Source of the DNA: Pyrus communis
Lineage: Eukaryota > Streptophyta > Magnoliopsida > Rosales > Rosaceae
Direction of reading: 5' to 3'
DNA length: 64,000 bases
NCBI RefSeq assembly: GCF_963583255.1
Contig: NW_026908883.1
Coordinates: 682,001 to 746,000, forward strand
Below, piece by piece: positions 22,360-32,407 of the stretch. Within the stretch, counting starts at the first letter, position 1; the number at the start of each line of letters is the position of its first letter. Made by a program: the position numbers and the translations under genes. The notes beneath the pieces are model-generated. The model saw nothing but the letters and a program-made list of their open reading frames with translations. It did not search any database and was not told where the DNA came from.

Positions 22360-23070
22360 CACATGCATTCATTATTCATTCTCTCACATGCTCCCATTAC
22401 TTATCATAATCACATATCATATCACTTATCATTCACCACTTATCATTCATCACTTATCATTCACCACTTATCACTTATCTTATCATTCACCACTTATCAC
22501 TTATCATATCATTCACCACTTATCATTCATCAAACACATGCATTCACATGTTTTCACAATCTGCCATCATTCCAACCAAAACCGTGCACATGCTATCACC
22601 ATGCATTCACATGCACTTGTTCCTCCATCATTCCATCCTTTAAAACATTGCACATGCACTTTAATCATTCAACACATGCATTCACTTCATCATTGCAGCC
22701 ACACATTCACCCACATGCTATCCCATTTCAGATTGCATTTCATTCATTTCACATGCATTCCATCCTTTAATTCACTCACACACACACTCATAATCATTCA
22801 CATTTTGCAATCACATGCACTTCCTTTAATTAATTCATCCTAGCTGTCAAAGCACATGTACACTCACCCTAATCATTCACATAGCTTTAATTCACATGCA
22901 AACACATTGCATTACCATTCACCACAGAAAATCCACTTCCTTTGCACATGCATTCATCATCATCACTCTAGTTTTAATTCACATGCATTTCAGATTGCAT
23001 TCCATTCATTCCACCCTTTAATCACATGCATCTTGGCAGATTTCACATGCACACACAAGCATTAGCACAT
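22360..23070 (+). promoter_or_regulatory. CATGCA (RY-type) array in U3 of S2
   Basis: I count 14 CATGCA in about 710 bases, most as CACATGCA, where one 6-mer would be expected about 0.2 times by chance on one strand. CATGCA is the core of the RY/Sph element bound by B3-domain seed regulators (ABI3, FUS3, LEC2). Comparable arrays lie upstream of the TATA box in E5, C, B, S1, S4, S6 and S7. E4 LTRs have only about two. Confidence 0.75.
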
Positions 23071-23103
23071 GCAACCTAGCTGTCATGTTCCCCCCATTTC
23101 ACC

Positions 23104-23111
23104 TATAAATA
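23104..23111 (+). promoter_or_regulatory. TATA box of S2
   Basis: TATAAATA preceded by CTAGCTGTCATGTTCCCCCC and CACC. Transcription would begin near 23135. Confidence 0.7.
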
Positions 23112-23447
23112 CTCATTCATTCATTCTCATTGATTCACAATTCATTTCACAACAGAAATTGGTCCCTTGGGGCCGTGCCCTTCACAAAGTCCATCCATTC
23201 CATTCATACACTTCATCCATTGCAGAAATGTAGACCATAAACCACCTTTGTGCCGTGAGTCTTCCCCTACAAATCCAAATACCACTCTTCCATATTCCAG
23301 AAATTCGTCAAAACCTCTCCACACCCTTGCAGCAGCCACCAAAACACTTTTCTCCTCCATTGCAGCCACTCCAACCACTCCCCAAACCATTCACACCATC
23401 AAACTATCCTTAGACCTTGTGCTACAACGAAGAGGAAGATAAGAGGG

Positions 23448-23598
23448 CCTAAACGTTCATACAATTCAAGTTTGAGTTGTTGGAATGTTTAGGTGTTTCT
23501 TTGATTTCAATGCTCTTTGTTTTGTACGAATGAGGAATGGATGATAAGAGGGCCTAAACGTTTATACAATTCAAGTTTGAGTTGTTGGAATGTTTAGG
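23448..23598 (+). repeat. Two copies of the 46-nt hairpin in S2
   Basis: Copies at 23448-23493 and 23553-23598, each within a tandem unit of about 105 bases that ends GAGGAATGGATGATAAGAGGG. Copy 2 changes C to T in the left arm, turning a C-G pair into U-G, so pairing is kept in RNA. Confidence 0.75.
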
Positions 23599-24397
23599 CG
23601 TTTCTTTGATTCTCTTTGTTTTGTACCATGAGGAACTAAACCCCCCTTGGTTAGGGGGTGATTCGAATATATGTTTATGCTTGCATTTTGATTTGAATAC
23701 TTCTAATTGCGTTTCATAAGTTGTGGATTCAATTCGTTTAACTGTTTGATTGATAACTTATTTATGTATGTTCATTGAGAGTGCACACTTAATTTTCATG
23801 CATGAATATGACGCTAGAATATAAGTGAGTTTCACCTAATCGTTATGAACTTATATTCACAAGTAGTGGAGGTTGCTTATAAACAATCGCGTTAAATGAA
23901 TTCTTGGCATAAGTTTCATGCAATCCATAGTAACGAATGCCTCGTCAACACTTATAATTTTCATAGAGCGTAATGATTCTTGCTTGTACCTCTTCTATGC
24001 ATTCATGTTGAGGACTTGTGGGGAATGTTTTGAATTGTCGCATGCATCATCCAATTCAATAACGTTAGGAAGATTTGAAGGTTAATTAGTGCATCACGGT
24101 TAACTTGGGGTGTTGAGTTTCATGGTTTATTGAAATGCAATTGGAAATCATTTTATTATGCAAGTATAACATGTATGGAGATGAACCCCTTAGCCATTCT
24201 ATCATCCATTCATTCCATTCCATCAAATTCGTTTTACAATCTGTTTAGTTTATTAACTTGTTTTGTTATTTCAATTCTCGTCAATTTAAAACCCCCCTTT
24301 ACTTTCTTGTTCTTTAGTGTTTAGAATTTGTTTAGTTTATGTTTTAAAGTGTTTTGATTCATTTTATTTCCCAATTTCGTCCAAATTCACCAAAGTG

Positions 24398-24625
24398 CTC
24401 AAAACTGCCCAGAAAGTGATTTTAAGGCAGTTTTGAGTGTTTTGGGTGATGTTTGAGTCTTTTGGTTTGTTTTAATGTTTTAAGTGTTTAGTTTTACATT
24501 CTTTGAGTTAGTTTAGTGTTTTATATTGTGTTTTTACGTTCTTGAGTCAAGTTATTACTTAATTTCGTCCAAATTTGTGTTTGTGCTCAAATCTGCCCAG
24601 AAAGTGGTTTTTAGGCAGATTTGAG
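24398..24625 (+). repeat. Two U5 stem-loops in S2
   Basis: CTCAAAACTGCC (24398-24409) with GGCAGTTTTGAG (24426-24437), then CTCAAATCTGCC (24586-24597) with GGCAGATTTGAG (24614-24625). Both stems are perfect 12-bp and differ by one compensated pair. Confidence 0.85.
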
Positions 24626-27600
24626 TGTGTTTGTGTTGTTTTGAGTCTTTTGGTTTGTCTTAGTGTTTTAAAGTTTAGTTTTACATTCTTTGAGTCTAGT
24701 TTAGTGTTTTATATTACGTTTTTACGTTTTTGAGTCAAATCCAAGTGATTAACAATCCCTCCTAATCCCCGGTCCAGAACGATCCCTACTTGCACCTATA
24801 CTACAATTGTCAAAAAGAGGGTTTAATTTGTGTGCGTATAAATCTCGCATCATCCACCTTTCTCCCTAAAACCGTGCACATGCAAACACATTCACCCACA
24901 TGCACCCTTTATTCTTTCATCATTCCATCCACTCATTCATCAAACCACTCCCATCCATTTCATCATTGCAAACATTCAAATAAACACCACACATTGCCGT
25001 GACTCTTCACTCCCATTTCCAGCTTTTCCTTTGCATTCCCCCTTTAATCAACACATGCATCCCCTCACCAAGAAATCATTCATTCCACATGCACCCAGAA
25101 ATCACTCAATGCCGTGAGTTCCCATTGCATTTCCAGCTTTGCACATGCATTCACTCACCACAAACAAGTCACATGCATTCATCAACATATCTAGCTGTCA
25201 TTCACATGCATTTCATTCATCATTTCCACCCCCACATGTCCCTTTAATCCACATGCATTTCCACCTAGCTTTCCACCTCACAACCACCAGAAATCAACCA
25301 AAACCGTGCATTCCCTTTCATTTCTGTCAAAGCACATGCAATCCCACCCTTTAATCACATGCATAAATCAGCCACATGCATCTCCCATCACCATTTCAGA
25401 TTTCCACCCACCTCCTAGCTGTCATGTTCCCTCTTATTTACCTATAAATAAGCATGCATTTCAGCCACAATGGACACATTCTCATTCATACACATTTCAG
25501 TCACAACACTCTTCCATTTCAGAATGTAGACCATCACAAACTGCCCTTGGTGCCGTGGCCTTGAGGCACCATTCCCTACTAATCCAAACACCATCCCCCT
25601 TCCATTTTCACCACTCCCCAAACCATTCACACCATCAAACTATCCTTAGACCTTGTGCTACAACGAAGAGGAAGAGAAGAGTGCCTAAACGTTCATACAA
25701 TTCAAGTTTGAGTTGTTGGAATGTTTAGGTGTTTCTTTGATTTCTATGTTTAATTTCAATACTCTTTGTTTTGTACGAATGAGGCATGGAAGAGAAGAGG
25801 GCCTAAACGTTCATACAATTCAAGTTTGAGTTGTTGGAATGTTTATGCTTGCATTTTGATTTGATTACTTCTAATTGCGTTTCATAAGTTGTGGATTCAA
25901 TTTGTTTAACCGTTTGATTGATAACTTATTTATGTATGTTTATTGAGAATGCGCGCTTAATTTTCAATGCATGAATATGACGCTAGAATATAAGTGAGTT
26001 TCACCTAATCGTTATGAACTTATATTCACAAGTAGTGGAGGTTGCTTATAAACAATCGCGTTAAACGAATTCTTGGCATAAGTTTCATGCGTATTCCATA
26101 GTAACGAATGCCTCGTCAATACTTATAATTTTCATGATGCTTAATGATCTTTGATTGTATCTTTATTGTGTTGTTCACGTAAAGGACTTTTGGAGAATGT
26201 TGTGGATTGCGTTGCGCTAACCCATCCAATTCATTAACTTAAGGAGAACTTGACGGTTAATTTAAGCGGACCTAATTAACCCGGGGTGTTGAGTTTCATG
26301 GTTTATTGAAATGCAATTGGAAATCATTTTATTATGCAAGTCTAACATGTGTGAGATGAACCCCTTAGCTAGCATTCATCCATTTCAATTCCATTCATTC
26401 TATTTCAATTTCATATTTACTTTCTGTCTAGTTTATTAACTTGTTTATGTTTTCATGTTTAATTTAACTTGTTGTTCAATTATGTTAAACATGTGGAACT
26501 AATTTCTTTTTTTAGTTAGAGGCGAATTTGAAGCCATTTACATATGTTGGTTATGATTTGATTTACTCTAGTTATGAATTCATGAACTTTAGATGTGGTT
26601 TACTTTTCTGTTTTGATTAAGAACTTGTTTATGTATGTGGGTTGAGGGTCGACACTTAATTTGCATGCCTAAACTTGATGCTAGGATATAAGGGAATTTC
26701 ACCTAATCGTTATGAACTTATATTCATGAGTAGTAAAGATCGCTAGTTGATGCGAGAATTATACGCACACAAATTAAACCCTCTTTTTATCAATTGTAGT
26801 GAAGAATGTAAGTAGGGATCGTTCTGGACCGGGGATTAGGAGGGATTGTTAATCACTTGGAAACTGACTCAAATATGTAAAAACAAGTTTAAAACACTAT
26901 ACTAGACTCAAAGAATGTAAAACTAAACTTTAAAACACCAAAACAAACCAAAAGACTCAAAACAGCACCAAAACACTCAAAATTGCCTTAAAAACACAAT
27001 CTGGGCAGTTTTGAACACTAGACACAACTTTGGACGAAAATTGGTTTTAACTTGACCTAAGACACTTAAAAACACAAACTAAAGTGATTTCTAACTACTA
27101 TGACTTAACAAAGTAAAGGGGGATTGGTTTTGGACGAATTTAAAAACAAAACAAACTTTTTAAATTAGAACAGATTGTAAAAACGAATTTGATGGAATTG
27201 AATGGATGGGAAGCTAGCTAAGGGGTTCATCTCCACACATGTTATACTTGCATATAAAACGATTTCCAATTGCTTTTCAATAACCCATGAATTCTCAACG
27301 CCCCAAGTTAATTAGGTTCGCTTAAATTAACCTTCAGATTTTCCTAACGTTATTGAATTGGATGATTGCATACGACAACCCAAAACATTCCCCACAAGTC
27401 CCCTACATGATTGCATAATAGAGATACAAGCAAGAATCATTAAGTTCTATGAAAACCATAAGCATTGACGAAGCACTTGTTACTCTGATTGCATGAAACT
27501 TATGCCAAGAATTTACTTAACGTGATTGAGATCATCAACCTTTACTACTTGTGAATATAATTCCATAACGATTAGGTGAAATTTCCTTATATCCTAGCAT

Positions 27601-28127
27601 CCAATTTATGCATGATAATTAAGCGTGCACTCTCAACCAACACACACAAATCAATGTAATTCACATAGATAAGTAAATTGAATTCACAACATATGAAACG
27701 CAATTAGAAGTAATCAATTCATATAGCAAGTATGTTCATGGTTTCGAATCCCCCCCTAGCCAAGGGGGGGTTTAGTTCCTCATACGCACAAAACAAAGAG
27801 AATTGAAATTAAACATTGAATTCAAAGGAAAAGAAACACCTAGAAATTCCAGCGACGCGAACTCGAATTGCATGAACTCCCGAGAATCCTTCTCCTCCTC
27901 CTTGGTGCGGCAAGGGTCTAGGGACAGGTTTAGGGCCTTAGGTGTATGGATGCATGGTTATGGAGGGATGTAGTAGTGTTTAGGGGAAGGGGATGGTGCG
28001 GCAAAGCTTAAAACTAAGGAGAAAGGTGTTTGGTGGCTGCGGCAAGGGTGTGGAGAGGGTTGGACGAATTTCTGGAATTAATGAATGTGTATGAGAGGTG
28101 GTGATCTGATCTAGGGGTTAATATGAG

Positions 28128-28135
28128 TATATATA
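28128..28135 (-). promoter_or_regulatory. TATA box of S3
   Basis: TATATATA within GAGTATATATAGGC, on the minus strand CCTATATATACTC, at the position of the core promoter in related LTRs. Confidence 0.6.
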
Positions 28136-28719
28136 GGCACTTAAAACCCTAGGGTAATCAGATATGGACTTGAATAACCCAAATCCACAAGGAAATAGGC
28201 TTAGAAATCAGAAATAGAAAGGGATAATGCTTCCTAGGTGCGGCAGGTAAGGAGATAAGGTGATAAGGCTTCTAGAATGCCTTGCAAGGCAAGGGAAATC
28301 AGCTTTCTAGAAGGATTTGGGGCGCCACTTTTGTAGGAGATAAGATAAGGTTCCTAGAATCATGTTTTAAGGGCCAAATTTGTAGGGAAAAAGAGATAAG
28401 GGTGCAGCACCTTTGTAGGGATAATGTTAGGGCTTCTAGAAAGCATAAAAACTAAGGGGATTTGGATAAAACCCACGGCAAAGATAGGATAGGGCATCTA
28501 AGGCTTCTAGAAACCCTCCAAGATAAGGTAAAGTGCATGGCATCCCTATAGGATTAGGATAAGGTGTTCTAAAGTGTTTAGGACTCCTCTTTGTGGCTGA
28601 AAACCTTGTGCATTAGGATTAGGAAAGCTAATCATTCTTCATCTTGGAATTCTTCTCCTTCTTGGACTTGGAAAGCTTCTTTGTTGCTTCACTTGAGACC
28701 ATATGGCTTTTGACTTTCC

Positions 28720-28885
28720 TTCATCAAGTAGGAAACCTTATTTGAGTAGGAATCTTTATTCTTCTAGGAATCCTAATTCAACTAGGAAACCCATTTTAAC
28801 TAGGAATCCTAATTCAACTAGGAAACCATCTTCCATTTAGGGACTTTCCTACTTCAACTAGGAAACCTTGCTCAAGTAGGAATAA
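28720..28885 (-). repeat. Short imperfect repeats in U3 of S3
   Basis: Six or seven copies of (A)ACTAGGAAACC or AGTAGGAAACC-like phrases interleaved with ATCCTAATTC. They are seen only in this LTR. Confidence 0.65.
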
Positions 28886-29638
28886 TCATCTTCAAGTCTT
28901 CAATTTCGTCCATCCTCTTGGCTCCAAGCATATGATGTCCATTCCAAGCTCTAATTTGCTCCAAAAGGCTCCAAAATGCATCCTTTTGCATACTTTGCCC
29001 TTAAAACCTGAAAACACATAGAACTAGCTTAAAAGACTACTTTACTAAGGAAAAACACTATAAATGCACAAAAACAAGCTAAACTAAGGTGCGTAAATAT
29101 GCTCCTATCACTAGTCACGATTGTGTTTAGTAAACCCTAGGCTGGATTAACATGCGTATTCCATAGTTATGAATTCCTAGTCGATGTTTATGATTTCCGT
29201 TGAACTTAATGATCTTTGTTGAATGTCTCTATCATGCGTATTCCATGGTTAGGGACTTTGATTAGGAATAATTTGGTTGTAATGCGTATTCCATTCAATC
29301 CAATGAATCTAGGGAAATCTGAAAGTTAGTTTAAGCGAACCTAATTAACTTGGAGCATTGTCATTCATCGTTCGTTGAAGTCATAACTGGGAGTCAAATT
29401 ATATGCTTATGTTCATGTGTGGATAAGGAACCCTCTAATTAGTTTCTCATCATTTTATTTCATCCATTTCGTTTTTAGAATCTGTTTTAATTCTAAGTTT
29501 CTGTTTTAATTTTAAATTCGTCAAAACCTTTCCCCCATTTCTTTTAAAGTGTTAGATTAGTTAGAAATACATTTAGTTTGTGTTTCTAAGTGTTTTGAAT
29601 CAATTTATTTCCCAAATTCGTCCAAAGTACTCAAGGTG

Positions 29639-29678
29639 CTCAAAACTGCCCAGAAAGTGGTTTTTAGGCAGATTTGAG
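29639..29678 (+). repeat. Hybrid U5 stem-loop in E5 3' LTR
   Basis: Left arm CTCAAAACTGCC (A version) is paired with right arm GGCAGATTTGAG (A version of the second module). One A-A mismatch results. Only one module is present, so this is a fusion of the two tandem modules seen in S2, with loss of the DNA between them. Confidence 0.75.
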
Positions 29679-30686
29679 TGTGTTTGTGTTGTTTTGAGTC
29701 TTTTGGTTTGTTTGAGTGTTTTAAAGTTTAGTTTTGCATTCTTTGAGTCTAGTATAGTGTTTTATATTGTGTTTTTACGTTTTTGAGTCAAATCCAAGTG
29801 ATTAACAATCCCTCCTAATCCCCGGTCCAGAACGATCCCTACTTATACATATACTACAATTGACGAAAAGAGGGTTTAATCTGTGTGCGTATAAATCTCG
29901 CGCCAAAAAGTAAACCACATCTAAAGTTCATGAATTCATAACTGGAGTAAATCAAATCATAACCAACATATGTCCATGGCTTCAAATTCGCCTCTAACTA
30001 AAAAGAAATTAGTTCCACATGTTTAACATAATTGAACAACAAGTTAAATTAAACATGAAAACAGAAACAAGAAAAGAAAGAACAAATTGATGGAATTGAA
30101 TGGATGGAAAGTTAGCTACGGGGTTCATCTCCACATATGTTATACTTGCATAATAAAACGATTTCCAATTGCATTTCAATAAACCATTAATTCTCAACGC
30201 TCCAAGTTAATTAGGTCTGCTTAAATTAACCGTCAAGTTCTCCTTAAGTTAATGAATTGGATGGGTTAGCGCAACGCAATTCACCACATTCTCCAAAAGT
30301 CCTTTACGTGAAAAGCACAATAAAGATACAATCAAAGATCATTAAGCATTATGAAAACTATAAGTGTTGACGAGGCATTCGTTACTATGGAATACGCATG
30401 AAACTTATGCCAAGAATTCGTTTAACGCGATTGTTTATAAGCAACCTCCACTACTTGTGAATATAAGTTCGTAACTATTAGGTGAAACTCACTTATATTC
30501 TAGCGTCATATTCATGCATGAAAATTAAGTGTGCACTCTTAATAAACATACATAAATAAGTTATCAATCAAACGGTTAAACAAATTGAATCCACAACTTA
30601 TGAAACGCAATTAGAAGTAATCAAATCAAAATGCAAGCATAAACATATATTTCGAATTTCCTCATAACTTTGAAATCAAAGAAACA

Positions 30687-30850
30687 CCTAAACATTCCAA
30701 CAACTCAAACTTGAATTGTATGAACGTTTAGGCACTCTTCTCTTCCATTCCTCATACGTACAAAACAAAGAGAATTGAATTTAAACATTGAAATCAAAGA
30801 AACACCTAAACATTCCAACAACTCAAACTTGAATTGTATGAACGTTTAGG
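30687..30850 (-). repeat. Two copies of the 46-nt hairpin in C 3' LTR
   Basis: Copies at 30687-30732 and 30805-30850 on the minus strand, downstream of the TATA box at 31091-31098 in the direction of transcription. Confidence 0.75.
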
Positions 30851-31090
30851 CCCTCTTATCTTTCTCTTCGTTGTAGCACATGGTCTAAGGATAGGTTGAT
30901 GGTGTGAATGGTTTGGGGAGTGGTGGAGGAATGGAAGAGGAGTGGTGGAAATGGAAGGATGGTGTTTGGATTGTAAGGGAGACTCACGGCACAAAGGGGG
31001 AAGTGTTTGTGGTATGTACAATGGAATGGAAGTGTTTGTGACTGAAATGTGTATGAATGAGTGTGAATGAGAATGAATGCAATGGATGCT

Positions 31091-31098
31091 TATTTATA
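31091..31098 (-). promoter_or_regulatory. TATA box of C 3' LTR
   Basis: Reads TATAAATA on the minus strand. The matching site in the 5' LTR is at 57205-57212. Confidence 0.7.
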
Positions 31099-32392
31099 GG
31101 TGAAATGGGGGGAACATGACAGCTAGGAGGGAATGTGGCTGCATGTTTGAATGATTAAAGGATGCATGTGGGTTGGAATTGCATGTGCAATGAATATGTG
31201 GCTGCATGTTTGAATGATTAAAGGATGCATGTGGGTTGGAATTGCATGTGCAATGAATATGTGGCTGCATGTGCAAGGGGGCAATCTGAAAATGCAAGTG
31301 AAAGCATGTGTTGGCTGCAATGATGAAATGGATGGGAGTGCATGTGGCTTAATTAATTAAAGGGAGTGCATGTGCAATGTTTTAAAGGATGGAATGCATG
31401 TGAATATGATGGAAATCTGATGGGAACTCACAACAAGGATGATTTCTGGTGGTGAATGGGTGTATGTTTGAATGATTAAAGGGACATGTGGGTTGGAAAT
31501 CATGAAGGAAATGCATGTGAGTGACAACTAGATATGTTGATGAATGCATGTGGAATGTTTGTGGTGAGTGAATGTGCACGGCAATGAGTGAATGTGGTGG
31601 TGAATGTGGCTGATTTGATTTATGGAAGATGCATGTGGATTAAAGGTGAGTGAATGATTATGGAATGCAATCTGAAATGGGAGATGGAATGGGATGCACG
31701 GCAATGATGGGCTGTTTTGTGTTGGTGGATGATTAAAAGTGCATGTGGGTGAATGTGTGGCTGCATGGGTGAATGATTATAAATGCATGTGAATTGTGGC
31801 TGGAATGAAGGTGTTTTGCATGTGAATTAAAGAGTAAATGCATGTGAATTAATGAGTGAATGCATGTGCAATGACAGCTAGGTTGAATATGCATGTGGAA
31901 TGGCTGATTTATTTGAAGATGCATGTGCAATGAAGTGGAATGACAGCTAGGTTATGATGATGAATGCATGTGGCTGATTTAATTGAATAGGAAAGCATGT
32001 GGATTTAATGGTTTAAAGGGTGAATGCATGTGGATGCATGTGTTGATGAATGGGATTGTGGAGATGCACGGTTTTGGGAGAGAATGGTGTGAATGCATGG
32101 CATGATTGGGATTAGGAAAGGTTTAAATGTCCTAAAACTAAAGGGAACAAGGTTCCAACACTTTGGTCTTCAATTAGGTCTTCAATTTCGTCCAACACTT
32201 TGGCTCCAAGCATAAGCTATCCATCCTTAGCCCAAAAGTGCTCCAAAAGTCTCCAAAATGCATCTTTTTGCTCCTTTAGCCCTTTGGACCTACAAACACA
32301 CGAAAATAGCTTAAAGTACTAAAATAACTAAAGAAACATAACGTAAATGCACGAGAACAAGCCATTTAAGTCGCATGAATATGCTCCTATCA

Positions 32393-32407
32393 AATACCCC
32401 CACACTT
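32393..32407 (-). promoter_or_regulatory. Polypurine tract of C
   Basis: Minus strand AAGTGTGGGGGTATT directly precedes the LTR start. Two further tracts lie near 33279 and 34119 on the same strand. Confidence 0.85.

Larger units (their letters stand above)
22050..24852 (+). mobile_element. S2: plus solo LTR
   Basis: TGATAGGAGCATATTCATGC to CTCGCATCA, 2803 bp, TSD TCCAC at 22045-22049 and 24853-24857. In order it holds CACTTATCA repeats (22395-22540), a CATGCA array (22360-23070), TATAAATA (23104-23111), two 46-nt hairpins, the C/G palindrome, two U5 stem-loops and the CTAATCCCCGG block. It is the best single example of the long-class LTR architecture. Confidence 0.95.
26748..29110 (-). mobile_element. 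S3: minus solo LTR
   Basis: TGATGCGAGAATTATACG to ATATGCTCCTATCA, 2363 bp, TSD CTAGT at 26743-26747 and 29111-29115. A TATATATA box is at 28128-28135. Its U3 is unlike both main classes: it lacks the CATGCA array and has repeated AACTAGGAAACC / AGTAGGAAACC phrases near 28720-28880. The 46-nt hairpin site is diverged beyond pairing. S3 is probably an older subfamily. Confidence 0.93.
7107..29901 (+). mobile_element. E5: internally deleted plus-strand element with a heavily interrupted 3' LTR
   Basis: Left LTR part 7107-8956 joins directly to the last 980 bases of an internal region (8957-9936, with two polypurine tracts). The 3' LTR follows in four pieces: 9937-9950, 21527-22049, 24858-26747 and 29116-29901, about 3.2 kb in all. 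The gaps are explained by S1, S2 and S3, each with its own 5-bp TSD. The primer-binding site, gag and most of the internal region are gone, so E5 is a deletion derivative. Its last four bases (ATCA) are missing at the junction with C. Confidence 0.8.
9937..29901 (+). repeat. 3' LTR of E5, in four pieces
   Basis: Joining 9937-9950, 21527-22049, 24858-26747 and 29116-29901 gives one continuous LTR of the long (3.2-3.4 kb) variant, comparable to the 5' LTR of C. A duplicated block explains the extra length: the segment around the CATGGTTTATTGAAATGC phrase is followed by a second, diverged version with TTAAACATGTGGAACTAAT. TATAAATA is at 25443-25450. Confidence 0.8.
29902..32392 (-). repeat. 3' LTR of C, left end missing
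   Basis: Bases 29902-29905 (GCCA) match neither neighbour. From 29906 the sequence follows the 5' LTR of C from position 37441 onward, so about 922 bases of LTR end are absent. It carries hairpins at 30687-30732 and 30805-30850, a TATA box at 31091-31098 and a private 63-bp tandem duplication near 31140-31270. Confidence 0.85.

Noticed and set aside
22229..22843. Open frame of about 200 codons rich in His, Ser and Thr
   Set aside because: It is the translation of CACATGCA and CACTTATCA repeats. Similar His-rich frames occur in other U3 regions (11668-12135, 41463-42038, 38688-38966) on the matching strand and share no conserved domain.
30009..30197. Frame of 62 codons (MRINGLLKCNWKSFYY) repeated three times
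   Set aside because: It is the antisense of the LTR block around TTATTGAAATGCAATTGG. The copies are identical because the LTRs are duplicates, not because a protein is conserved.
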